From: Streptomyces alanosinicus
GTDB lineage: Bacteria; Actinomycetota; Actinomycetes; Streptomycetales; Streptomycetaceae
Direction: 5' to 3'
DNA: 64,000 nt
NCBI RefSeq assembly: GCF_014650595.1
Contig: NZ_BMVG01000006.1
Coordinates: 124,001-188,000 of the forward strand
The position numbers and the translations under genes were made by a program. The notes below the pieces were generated by a model, which had not been told where the DNA came from, did not search any database, and saw only the letters and a program-made list of their open reading frames with translations. Shown here piece by piece: positions 8,401-17,162 of the stretch. Within the stretch, counting starts at the first letter, position 1, and every line of letters starts with the position of its first letter.

Positions 8401-9942
8401 GTTCACGCCGTCCAGGCGCAGGGTCCGGCCGGGCAGCCGCCCGCTCCGGCACCGGCGGCCGCGCCGCAGCCCGGCGTTCCCGCCGTACCCGCCGTTCCCG
8501 GGCAGGCGGTCCCGGCCCAGCAGCCGTCCGCGGCACCGGCCGCGACCCCGCCCGGCGGGACCCCGAACAACACCCGGCCGCTGCCCGCCGAGGCCTCGGC
8601 TCCCGGCGTGCCGCAGCAGTGGCCCGGCGCCGACGACACCTCCGGCGCGGGCACTCCCGTACCGCCGCGGGCCGCGCAGCCGTTGCCCGCCGAGGGCGCC
8701 GCCGTCGATCCGAACTCGACGCAGGGCCGGGCGATCAGCGTCCGCACGCTCGGGCAGGGCGTGCCGTTCTCGCGGCAGGCCGCGCAGGTGCAGCAGCCGA
8801 CGGCGACCCCGCCGCCGCACGCGCCCGGCGGGTCCGGCCGTCGGCGCAAGCTGGGCACGCCTCCGGACCCGGCCAAGCGTCCGGAGCCGGAGCAGCCGGC
8901 GGGCCAGCAGACAGCGGGCCGGCCGCATCCCCCGGTCGAACCGGCCACTCCCGCACAGCCGCTTCCCGCACAGTCGGTTCCCGGACAGCCGGGTTCCGCG
9001 CAGTCGGGTTCCGCGCAGTCGGGTTCCGCACCCGCGCAGGCCTCGCTCGCCGGGCAGTCCCGGCTCGCCCCGGGCACCGAGGGCGCGGGGCGGTCGTACG
9101 CCATAGGCGCGCCGGACGCCGACGCCGCCGAGGGGCCGGAGCCGCTGGACGGTCCCGGTGGGGCCATCGAGGTCGCGGACGCGCCGCTGCCGCAGCCGCT
9201 CGACGACGAACTGCCGCCGGAGCCGCTGGACAACCCGCGCAGGCTGCTGGTGTGGCCCGCGCCGGACGCGACGACCCAGCAGGCGCTGAGCGACCGCGGC
9301 TACCGGCCGGTGATCGTGCACTCCCGCGAGGAGGTCGACGCGCAGATCGCGGCGTTCCCGGCCGCGCTGTTCGTGGACCCGCTGACCGGGCCGATCACGC
9401 GTACGGCCCTGCAGTCGCTGCGCCAGGCCGCCGTCGCCGCCGAGGTGCCGGTGCTGGTCACGGCCGGGCTCGGGCAGGCGACACGCGAGGCGGCGTACGG
9501 CGCCGATCCCGCCGTGCTGCTGAAGGCGCTGGCACCGCGCGACAGCGAGCAGCATCCGCCGCGGGTGCTGCTCATCGAGGAGCACGCGGAGATCGCGCTG
9601 GCGCTGACCTCGACGCTGGAGCGGCGCGGGATGCAGGTGGCGCGGGCCGCGAGCGACAGCGACGCGGTGACGCTGGCGGGCCAGTTCCGGCCGAACCTCG
9701 TGGTGATGGACCTGATGCAGATGCAGCGGCGGCAGGCCGGCCGCACCGGGATCATCGACTGGCTGCGCGCGAACGGGCAGCTCAACCGCACCCCGCTGGT
9801 CGTCTACACCGCCGCCGTGGACGAGGCCGACCTGCCCCGGCTGGCCTCGGGCGAGACGGTTCTGTTCCTCGCGGAGCGCTCGACGAGCACCGAGGTACAG
9901 GGTCGGATCGTGGACCTGCTGGCCCGGATCGGCACCAACTGA
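5443..9942 (+). CDS. Giant PAS / pseudo-histidine kinase / dual receiver protein
   Basis: 1499 residues, GTG start with AGGGAGGAAGG upstream. In order: PAS domain (about 10-130), second PAS (145-265), Glu-rich coiled coil (270-340), a DHp-like helix (345-420), a HATPase-like fold (420-565), a 670-residue Pro/Ala/Gly-rich disordered linker, a receiver-like domain (about 1245-1350) and a C-terminal receiver (about 1375-1499). The kinase core looks dead: the H-box reads ATSLRGPL, with Thr351 where the phosphoacceptor His should be; the N-box Asn is replaced (HLVADVAG); and no DxGxG is seen. The last receiver keeps an Asp in VVMDLM but lacks the usual Lys (FLAERS). The linker carries six spaced Arg-rich patches of the type TGRRRR. 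It is probably a signalling scaffold rather than an enzyme; the ligand of the PAS domains is unknown. Confidence 0.85.
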   Translation: MSSRPSRGAARLAAILDALPDALVLVNANGTVVNANTIALEAFEAPGTALVGRGLLDLLPEFDSRLIPGSMRRPDHMDPRGRTKPTRMIARRTDGTEFPVEVTSANLENGQQAYDGYGYTGDELLMIVVRDLSGTVDTEAELARSQRQTEMILRAASEGVVGTDTDGRIVLLNPAAAQILGYRAGELGGKELHALVLHSRPDGTPFPYEESPLADTLRSGRKHRVRGQVLWSKGDAKVSVDLTTAPVRDGDQLVGAVMTFTDRRPYEALAEEKAAQEKAHSDEVERLSEEHASDLTALRQQHISEVDELRETQAEELAAGEERYAALAEREKDRYEALAGRHEQLLTLLATSLRGPLDELRRELAALAADDAGQLWPEANQVLHHLSAGYARITTLIDNVLGYQRLDAGAEDIARTKVMLDAVVAAGVDGAVELIGPGRVQFAVHAPPIEAEVDPQRLATALAHLVADVAGVDATGNSPVSSGGYLDNTVVVAAAQRGEVARIEVRGPYAGGDSVHEPIVRGIVRAHGGVLQTHEVPGMSGSAYVLEVPLGGGAGAVGGTVGGQTSAAALPAAQAQGSTGQAATGQVPTGQVPTGQVATGQMTVATGPGGQGADVGEGGAEEASAAEQTAGGGRRRARRASTDAFLESEVPGAGQATETEAPAPTGRRRRRAGAPAEAAAVAPAESAETASGGTGRRRGRPAESDAGDGEGVHDGAREGVSEGAVVTAAEHAAGAAASGTGLGPTVPPQGVPVPADRVARPESAAPQAALPPALPAAGGEPGAAAVPGAEVVPAEGGQPTGRRRRALAAAAERAAAQEASGARTVFALPPAEADRAPRSADSTNGVGVGGAVGVVTAAGAGEAPGAVEGQPQVPAPGARPVRVPAQPPVSVEAVPGDDGRHDAVPLDQAADHTPPQPHPTSAPTGRRRRAAAQPAQTARPTPAPGAAPAVAPGAAQPVPAPTPAPTAPAQAGPHPAGTPTPGQGTPVHAVQAQGPAGQPPAPAPAAAPQPGVPAVPAVPGQAVPAQQPSAAPAATPPGGTPNNTRPLPAEASAPGVPQQWPGADDTSGAGTPVPPRAAQPLPAEGAAVDPNSTQGRAISVRTLGQGVPFSRQAAQVQQPTATPPPHAPGGSGRRRKLGTPPDPAKRPEPEQPAGQQTAGRPHPPVEPATPAQPLPAQSVPGQPGSAQSGSAQSGSAPAQASLAGQSRLAPGTEGAGRSYAIGAPDADAAEGPEPLDGPGGAIEVADAPLPQPLDDELPPEPLDNPRRLLVWPAPDATTQQALSDRGYRPVIVHSREEVDAQIAAFPAALFVDPLTGPITRTALQSLRQAAVAAEVPVLVTAGLGQATREAAYGADPAVLLKALAPRDSEQHPPRVLLIEEHAEIALALTSTLERRGMQVARAASDSDAVTLAGQFRPNLVVMDLMQMQRRQAGRTGIIDWLRANGQLNRTPLVVYTAAVDEADLPRLASGETVLFLAERSTSTEVQGRIVDLLARIGTN

Positions 9943-9990
9943 GGCCGTCCGGGCCCACCGGGGCGGCGGAGGACGCCGCCTGGCCGGAGG

Positions 9991-11646
<1,656 letters not shown>

Positions 11647-11704
11647 GGAGTCCTCCCGGGGCGGCGTTGCCTACGCGGTGGTAGAGGTTCCGCTGATTCT
11701 GCTC

Positions 11705-11722
11705 ACATACCGCGCGGTATGT
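11705..11722. promoter_or_regulatory. 18-bp perfect palindrome upstream of fadD
   Basis: ACATACCGCGCGGTATGT reads the same on both strands. With no loop it cannot form a useful hairpin, so it is a protein-binding site. The size and symmetry fit TetR-family operators; the position fits control of the acyl-CoA ligase gene. No regulator gene is adjacent. Confidence 0.65.
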
Positions 11723-11777
11723 CACTAGGGGACGCGTCACTCGGGGAGGAATGGGAGGGTCGGCGCACCACTTCCGG

Positions 11778-12374
11778 CTACTGGCGGGCCAGCCCCAGCT
11801 CAGGATCCTCACGCAGCTTGCCCAGCGCACGCGACACGGCCGACTTCACCGTGCCCACCGACACCCCGAGCACCTCCGCGGTCTGGGCCTCGCTGAGGTC
11901 CTCGTAGTACCGCAGGACGACCATCGCCCGCTGCCGCGCCGGCAGCTTCAGCACCGCACGCCACATGGCGTCGTGCAGCGCCTGCCGCTCGGCCGGGTCG
12001 TCGTCGCCGGGCAGCGGCTCCGGCTCGGGCAGCTCCTCGCAGGAGAACTCGTCGACCCTGCGCTTGCGCCACTGCGAGGTACGGGTGTTCAGCAGCGCCC
12101 GGCGCACATAGCCGTCGAGCGCCCGCTGGTCCTCGATCCGCTCCCAGGCGACATAGGTCTTGGCGAGCGCGGTCTGCAGCAGGTCCTCGGCGTCGCTCAG
12201 GTTCGCGGTCAGCGAGCGCGCGGTGCGCAGCAGGACCGGCTGGCGGGCCCGCACATACGACGCGAACGACGGGTATGCGGGAGCCTCACCGGTCGTCCGG
12301 AGCCGGGTGTGGGGGAGGGTCTGCCGCCTGGGTGCGGCGGCGGCCGAGGCGCTGGTGCAGACGGGTGTGGTCAT
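11778..12374 (-). CDS. RNA polymerase sigma factor, SigE (ECF) family
   Basis: 198 residues. Region 2 (about 35-100: FASYVRARQPVLLRTA, DAEDLLQTALAKTYVAWERI) and region 4 (about 140-190: LPARQRAMVVLRYYEDLSEAQTAEVLGVSVGTVKS) are both complete. The SANT/SigE subgroup of Streptomyces ECF factors has this form, with an N-terminal Ala-rich extension. No anti-sigma gene is adjacent, so activity may be set by expression or by a distant partner. It directs RNA polymerase to a small regulon not identifiable here. The gene is leftward with its own upstream region, which is shared with the end of the next operon. Confidence 0.93.
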   Translation of the reverse strand: MTTPVCTSASAAAAPRRQTLPHTRLRTTGEAPAYPSFASYVRARQPVLLRTARSLTANLSDAEDLLQTALAKTYVAWERIEDQRALDGYVRRALLNTRTSQWRKRRVDEFSCEELPEPEPLPGDDDPAERQALHDAMWRAVLKLPARQRAMVVLRYYEDLSEAQTAEVLGVSVGTVKSAVSRALGKLREDPELGLARQ

Positions 12375-12605
12375 GGCTCCACGCTAGGAGCGCACCCCCC
12401 TACGGCGGATCGCCCGCAGGTCCCGAAGCGGAGTCCCCCTCAGGTTGTAGGGGTGGGGCCAGCTGCACCTCCTGAAGGTGGACAGCGGGTGCACCCCGTC
12501 TGCGGGTACGCCCCTGACACCGAGCCGGTCGGGCCTGGCCCCGTCCGCCGATCCGCCCCTGACACGGAGTGGCCGCCGCCCCTGCCGGCACCCCTGCCCG
12601 GCCCA

Positions 12606-12647
12606 CCCTCAGGCGTCAGCCCTCAGGCGTCAGCCCTCAGGCATCCG
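12606..12647. repeat. Three 14-bp tandem units
   Basis: CCCTCAGGCGTCAG occurs twice exactly and a third time with changes. The last copy overlaps the stop region of the aldolase gene. Between it and the sigma gene (12375-12605) I see no coding frame. Confidence 0.7.
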
Positions 12648-13803
12648 CCGTCAGGATCAGCCCCGAGGTCGGCACCCCTGTGCCGGCCGTCACCAGGGTG
12701 CTCGCCGCGCCCGGTATCTGGTTCACCGCCGTGCCCCGCAGCTGGCGCACCGCCTCCGCCATGCCGTTCATTCCGTGCAGATAGGCCTCCCCGAGCTGTC
12801 CCCCGTGCGTGTTGAGCGGCAGCCGCTCCTCGGCCACGAGGCCCGCGGCCTCCCCCTTCCCGCAGAACCCGAACTCCTCCAGCTGCATCAGCACGAACGG
12901 CGTGAAGTGGTCGTACAGGATCCCGACGTCGATGTCGGCCGGGCCGAGCCCCGAGGTGCGCCACAGCTGCCGGGCCACCACTCCCATCTCCGGCAGGCCG
13001 GTCAGATCGTCCCGGTAGAAGCTGGTCATCTGCTCCTGTGCCCGGCCCGCGCCCTGGGCTGCCGCCGCGATCACGGCGGGCGGATGCGGCAGGTCCCGGG
13101 CCCGCTCCAGAGAGGTGACGACGATCGCCTGTGCGCCGTCGGTCTCCTGGCAGCAGTCCAGCAGCCGCAGCGGCTCCACGATCCAGCGGGACGCCGCGTG
13201 CTCGGCGAGCGTGATCGGACGGCCGTGGAAGTACGCCGCCGGGTTCGTCGCCGCGTACCTGCGGTCCACCACGGCCACATGCCCGAACGCCTCCGGCGTC
13301 AGCCCGTACGCGTGCAGATACCGCTGGGCCGCCATCGCCACCCAGGAGGCCGGGGTGAGCAGCCCGAACGGCAGCATCCAGCCGAGCGCCGCGCCCTCCG
13401 CCGACGGCTCCCGGTGCCGCACGCCCGCGCCGAACCTACGGCCCGACCGCTCGTTGAAGGCGCGGTAGCAGACCACCACCTCCGCCACGCCCGTCGCCAC
13501 CGCGAGCGCCGCCTGGAGCACGGTCGCGCAGGCGGCGCCGCCGCCGTAGTGGACCCGGGAGAAGAAGGACAGCTCGCCCATCCCGCAGGCCTGGGCCACC
13601 GTGATCTCCGGGTTGGTGTCCATCGTGAACGTCACCATCCCGTCCACGTCCGCCGGCGCCAGCCCCGCGTCGTCCAGCGCGGCCCGCACCGCCTCCACGG
13701 CCAGCCGCAGCTCGCTGCGCCCGGAGTCCTTGGAGAACTCGGTCGCCCCGATCCCGGCGATCGCGGCGCGCCCGCCCAGCGCGTCGCGGGTACGCACGCT
13801 CAT
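12637..13803 (-). CDS. Thiolase-like lipid-transfer protein / Ltp2-type aldolase
   Basis: 388 residues of the SCP-x thiolase superfamily. The N-terminal region reads AAIAGIGATEFSKDSGRSE; the thiolase Cys site is replaced by HYGGGAACA, as in non-thiolytic members; LYDHFTPFVL and GGQLGEAYLHGMNG are conserved near the C-terminus. In steroid degradation Ltp2 cleaves the hydrated side-chain thioester by retro-aldol reaction and works bound to the DUF35 domain of ChsH2. Here genes for ChsH1- and ChsH2-like partners lie directly upstream, and the start overlaps the stop of the ChsH1-like gene by 4 bp. The whole set looks like a hydratase-aldolase complex; the true substrate in this organism is unknown. 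Confidence 0.85.
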   Translation of the reverse strand: MSVRTRDALGGRAAIAGIGATEFSKDSGRSELRLAVEAVRAALDDAGLAPADVDGMVTFTMDTNPEITVAQACGMGELSFFSRVHYGGGAACATVLQAALAVATGVAEVVVCYRAFNERSGRRFGAGVRHREPSAEGAALGWMLPFGLLTPASWVAMAAQRYLHAYGLTPEAFGHVAVVDRRYAATNPAAYFHGRPITLAEHAASRWIVEPLRLLDCCQETDGAQAIVVTSLERARDLPHPPAVIAAAAQGAGRAQEQMTSFYRDDLTGLPEMGVVARQLWRTSGLGPADIDVGILYDHFTPFVLMQLEEFGFCGKGEAAGLVAEERLPLNTHGGQLGEAYLHGMNGMAEAVRQLRGTAVNQIPGAASTLVTAGTGVPTSGLILTADA

Positions 13804-14282
13804 GAGCGGCCCTCCGGGTCCCGGGCCGGGTCCGGGGCCTGGGCCTGGGCCGCAGCCGGGGTGGCCGGGGGAACCTGCGCCGGGACCGCGACCGTCACCG
13901 TGCCCGTCACATGTCTGCCGAGGGCGTTGGCTCCGACGACCCGCACGGTGGCGGTGTCGCCGTCGACCGCCTCGATCCTGCCCGTCAACACCATCGTGTC
14001 CCCCGGATAGTTGGGCGCGCCCAGCCTGATGGCGACCTTGCGGAGCATCGCCGCCGGGCCGAAGTGGTCCGTGATGTATCTGCCGACCAGGCCGTTCGTC
14101 GTCAGGATGTTCATGAAGACGTCCGGTGAGCCCTTCTGCCCGGCCAGCTCGGCGTCGTGGTGCACGTCCTGGTAGTCCCGCGACGCGATCGCGCCCGCCA
14201 CGATCAGCGTGCGCGTGACCGGGATCTCCAGCGGGGGCAGCTCGGCGCCTACGCGCATCACCGCCTCGACCTCACTCCCCAT
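13800..14282 (-). CDS. MaoC-like enoyl-CoA hydratase subunit, ChsH1-like
   Basis: 160 residues with a single hot-dog fold. SRDYQDVHHD supplies the Asp and His pair typical of hydratase 2 enzymes. In ChsH1-ChsH2, the one-domain partner carries the catalytic dyad, and this protein fits that role. A Pro/Ala-rich tail follows about residue 130. It overlaps the aldolase gene by ATGA. The start ATG overlaps the end of a degraded acyl-CoA dehydrogenase frame, so the ribosome site formerly depended on a coupled upstream gene; GGGGGAG lies 10-16 bases upstream and may serve instead. Confidence 0.85.
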   Translation of the reverse strand: MGSEVEAVMRVGAELPPLEIPVTRTLIVAGAIASRDYQDVHHDAELAGQKGSPDVFMNILTTNGLVGRYITDHFGPAAMLRKVAIRLGAPNYPGDTMVLTGRIEAVDGDTATVRVVGANALGRHVTGTVTVAVPAQVPPATPAAAQAQAPDPARDPEGRS

Positions 14283-14503
14283 GCACGCTCAACTCCCCCA
14301 GTTCCTGGGGCACTTCGGCCCCACAGCCCAGATAGGCGTCCATCTGTCGGCCCCACCGGAAATGCCTGTTCCTCCACGAGCAGCAGCTCCGGGTCGCTGC
14401 ACGGTGCCGGTGCCCTCAGCCGGTCATGGGTCGAGGGGTCGCCGAAGATCCGCGGGGCCAGGTCACGGGCCTCGCTCCGGGCGTCGGTGGGTGTGAAGTC
14501 CAT
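14272..14503 (-). pseudogene. Remnant of a second acyl-CoA dehydrogenase
   Basis: An ATG one base beyond the stop of the ChsH2-like gene starts MDFTPTDARSEARDLAPRIFG, a typical acyl-CoA dehydrogenase N-terminus. After about 30 residues the frame runs into unrelated-looking sequence. A different frame near the end (LGCGAEVPQELGELS, then TGA) may be the original C-terminus. About 230 bp survive from a gene that should be about 1.1 kb, so most of the gene has been deleted. The flanking genes remain intact and in register. Confidence 0.65.
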
Positions 14504-14504
14504 G

Positions 14505-15506
14505 TCAGCCCTCGCCCTCGACGGCCCGGAAGACCGGCAGGACCAGCGCACCCTCCGGGTCCTCGTAGGTCCGGAACTCCACCCGGACCGGCAGACCGAC
14601 GCGCACCTTGTCGTACGGCACCCCGACCACATTGCTCACCATCCGCACGCCCTCGGCGAGTTCGACGAGAGCGACCGCGTAGGGGGGCTCGAAGGCCGGG
14701 AACGGCGGGTGGTGCATCACCACGTACGAGTAGACCGTGCCCTCGCCGCTCGCCTCGGCCGTGTCCCAGTCCAGGCCGCCGCAAGCGTTGCAGCCCGGCA
14801 GCCAGGGGTGGCGCAGGGTGCCGCAGTCCGTGCAGCGCTGGATGAGGAGCCGGTGGTCGGCCACGCCCTGCCAGAAGCCGGCGTTGTCCCGGTTGACCAC
14901 CGGTCGGGGGCGCGGGGCCGGGGGTTTCCGGCGGGCCGGGGCGTATTTGAGGATGCGGAAGCGGTGTGTGCCGACAAGGTCGCCGTCGACCCGGACGTCC
15001 GTGCGCGTCGTGACGAAGTATCCGGTGCCCAGCTTCGTCGTCTTGCGGCCGGAGACCGATTCGATCACCGAGTCGAACGTGACCTGGTCACCGGGGCGCA
15101 GGGGCCGTAGATACTCCTGCTCGCAGTCGGTGGCCACCACCGACGTACAGCCCGAGGCGTCGAGGAGGGAGAGCAGGTCGTCGTAGGCACCCGTGCGGCT
15201 TTCGTGTCCGGACAGGCCGCCCATCGTCCAGGCCTGGAGCATGGTGGGCGGGGCGATGGCGTCCGGGCCTCGGTAGGCCGGGTTGGCATCGCCCATGGCC
15301 TCGCACCAGTGCCGGATCATCGGGGCGTTCACCGGGTCCTTGCCCGACCCGTCGAGGGCGGCCGGCCGGCCCTCGTACCCCTTGAGCCGCGCGCCGAGCG
15401 CGTCGGGATCCCCGCCCGCCGTCCGCCCGGCCGCCGGCTGCACCCCGTGCGTGCCCACCGCCGCTTCGCCCTTCGCGGTCACCGCCGCCCCGCCGTCCGT
15501 GCTCAC
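14505..15506 (-). CDS. MaoC-DUF35 fusion protein, ChsH2-like
   Basis: 333 residues. The N-terminal MaoC-like half (about 35-185) has MGDANPAYR: the Asp is kept but the catalytic His is Tyr, as expected for the non-catalytic ChsH2 half of a heterodimer. The C-terminal half (about 200-333) is a DUF35 OB-fold with a zinc ribbon, CTDCG then GCNACGG (C-x2-C-x10-C-x2-C). In the steroid pathway this domain recruits the aldolase Ltp2. The start GTG overlaps the TGA of the upstream dehydrogenase remnant (GTGA). It is intact despite both dehydrogenase partners being broken. Confidence 0.85.
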   Translation of the reverse strand: MSTDGGAAVTAKGEAAVGTHGVQPAAGRTAGGDPDALGARLKGYEGRPAALDGSGKDPVNAPMIRHWCEAMGDANPAYRGPDAIAPPTMLQAWTMGGLSGHESRTGAYDDLLSLLDASGCTSVVATDCEQEYLRPLRPGDQVTFDSVIESVSGRKTTKLGTGYFVTTRTDVRVDGDLVGTHRFRILKYAPARRKPPAPRPRPVVNRDNAGFWQGVADHRLLIQRCTDCGTLRHPWLPGCNACGGLDWDTAEASGEGTVYSYVVMHHPPFPAFEPPYAVALVELAEGVRMVSNVVGVPYDKVRVGLPVRVEFRTYEDPEGALVLPVFRAVEGEG

Positions 15507-16287
15507 CGCCGCCCCCTCGTCATCCCGAGCCGCTTCGTCGCGGCGATCTCCTGCTGCACCTCGCTCACCCCGCCCCCGAACGTGTTGATCTGCGCCGCTC
15601 TGTTCAGCCGCTCCAGCTCGCCGTCCCCGAGGGCTCCCGGGGAACCGGAGCGGATGAGTCCCGCCTCGCCGGCGATCTCCTGACACATGCGATACGTCGC
15701 GACAGTCGATTCCGTTCCCGCGAATTTCACGCCGCTCGCCTCGCCCGAGGCCGGCCGGTCCGCCCCCACGTCGGCCACCGGACGCCGGCTGAGCAGGCGA
15801 TTCGCACTAGTCGAGCATGCGCCTCGGCGGCTCGCAGACGGACCCGCGGCTCATCGATCCGGCGTCGCTGATTCACTCGATCGGGGGTACGGGCCGCGGC
15901 GAGCGCGACAGCGGGGAACTCCTCGGCCTGCATGCCGAGGGCGGCGAGCGCGACCCGCTCGCGGGTGAGCCGGCCGGTGATCAGCGACCAGCCGTCGTGC
16001 TCGGCGCCGACCAGGTTCCCGGCGGGGACGTGGACGCCGTCGTAGGAGGTGGCGGTCGCCGTCTGCCCGCCCACCGTCTCGATCGGCGTCCAGGAGAACC
16101 CCGGCGCGTCGGCCGGGACGAGGAGGACGGAGATCCCCCGGTGCTCGGGCGCCTCGGGGTCGGTGCGGCGCAACAGGGCCCGGGCGTCGACGGGTTCGCC
16201 GGGGGCGGGCAGCACCTCACAGAAGTAGAGGTAGGCGCGGAGTTCGGCGCGCAGACGCTGCTGCCACCGGGTGGGGGCGAGGTGCAC
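15503..16287 (-). pseudogene. Acyl-CoA dehydrogenase (FadE-like), deleted and frameshifted
   Basis: The GTG start and the first 20 residues (HLAPTRWQQRLRAELRAYL) are a normal acyl-CoA dehydrogenase N-terminus. The frame then jumps straight to mid-domain sequence (TDPEAPEHRGISVLLVPADA, PIETVGG), so about 140 residues are missing. After ALGMQAEE more is lost, and the reading frame changes near 15730-15780 before the C-terminus resumes in another frame (RMCQEIAGEAGL, INTFGGGVSEVQ, ending TRGRR). The ribosome site GGGAGGG and a promoter-proximal inverted repeat survive. The gene was the first of the chsH2-fadE-chsH1-ltp2-like operon and is now non-functional. Confidence 0.85.
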
Positions 16288-16330
16288 GGCTGGGGCCCTC
16301 CCGGCCTCGCGTACCTGACAGGAACGGTTT

Positions 16331-16345
16331 CTGACTGTCCGTCAG
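16331..16345. promoter_or_regulatory. Inverted repeat upstream of the fadE-chsH operon
   Basis: CTGAC-5-GTCAG lies about 45 bp before the operon's first start codon, a position and form that suit a TetR-type operator. This is inference from symmetry and placement. Confidence 0.45.
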
Positions 16346-16375
16346 ATACCGGTGGGTGTCAAGGTCGGCCACCGC

Positions 16376-16419
16376 ACACGTCTGCGCGGCGGCACCGAAG
16401 TACCGCCGCGCAGACGTGT
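16376..16419 (-). terminator. Strong terminator of the small secreted protein gene
   Basis: Perfect 17-bp stem (ACACGTCTGCGCGGCGG and complement) with a 10-base loop, 58 bp past the stop codon. It separates this gene from the fadE remnant operon. Confidence 0.85.
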
Positions 16420-16476
16420 TACGACCCCGAAGCACTCCCCACGAGACCCCTCAGCGGGAGGGACCCCGCCCGAGGC

Positions 16477-16794
16477 TCACCACAGCTGGGCGAAGTGGAC
16501 CGCCACGTTCTCGTTGCCCTGCTGGATGGGCGCGAACGCGGAGTCGTTGACCTGGGCGGTGTTGCTCTGGTTCGAGGCACCGTTGCCCACCGCGTTCTGC
16601 TGCGTGGTGGCCGAGTTGCCGAAGTTGTCGTGGCCGACTCCACTGCCGATGATGCCCGCCACACCGGTGTTGGCGCTCGATCCGTTGTCCGCGAGAGAAC
16701 CGTTGTCGGCGGTCGCGACGCCGCTGAAGAGGGCGGCTGCGAGCGGAAGGGCGGCGACGGCGGCGAGAACGCGGGCGGTACGGATGCTTGCCAT
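16477..16794 (-). CDS. Small secreted Asn/Gln/Gly/Ser-rich protein
   Basis: 105 residues, with a clear signal peptide (basic SIRTAR, hydrophobic core, cleavage likely after GVATA at about 29). The mature part of about 76 residues is unusually rich in Asn, Gly, Ser, Gln and Thr (GHDNFGNSATTQQNAVGNG, ASNQSNTAQVN), with no cysteine. Start choice is firm: GGAGGA six bases before ATG. Such short export proteins occur widely in Streptomyces without known function. The composition and spaced aromatic/Asn pattern recall self-assembling cell-surface proteins, but that is inference only. It is monocistronic, with its own terminator and a long divergent upstream region. Confidence 0.8.
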   Translation of the reverse strand: MASIRTARVLAAVAALPLAAALFSGVATADNGSLADNGSSANTGVAGIIGSGVGHDNFGNSATTQQNAVGNGASNQSNTAQVNDSAFAPIQQGNENVAVHFAQLW

Positions 16795-17162
16795 GTTGTT
16801 CCTCCAGAACCAAGAACTTGGCGGCACGAGGGCCGGAAGTACATGAACTACTGCTTGTGCCAGGGCAGTTGGCCGACCGCTCTGACGTTGTGGGCGACGT
16901 CGCGAGATCAGAGTTGCCCACCGAATCCCCGGCGAACCACACCGGAAGGCCTGATTCGCACGCAAGCGTGATGACAAGTCGATAAACCCTTATCGCCACC
17001 TTTTGCCGTTCGATGCCCCAGGCGGGATCAGAGGTCTCTTTCATTCCTCAAGCGACACAAGGGATGAATCGTTTTCCCGTAGATCCGGCCATTTTCCTCG
17101 CGCACGGCGCGCCGCCACCGACCCCTCTTCCCTTTTTCGAACACGCGTACGAACATGGAGCC
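16795..17162. promoter_or_regulatory. Divergent upstream region with an inverted repeat
   Basis: 368 bp between two divergent genes, with no convincing gene of its own. CGATAA-ACCC-TTATCG at 16980-16995 is a perfect 6-bp inverted repeat in a locally AT-rich segment and may be an operator or weak hairpin. Promoters for both neighbours must lie here. Confidence 0.35.

Noticed and set aside
6037..9585. 1182-residue minus-strand frame opposite the giant PAS/receiver gene
   Set aside because: High-GC codon bias opens shadow frames; its translation is Arg/Gly-rich with no domain, while the plus strand encodes clear PAS and receiver domains.
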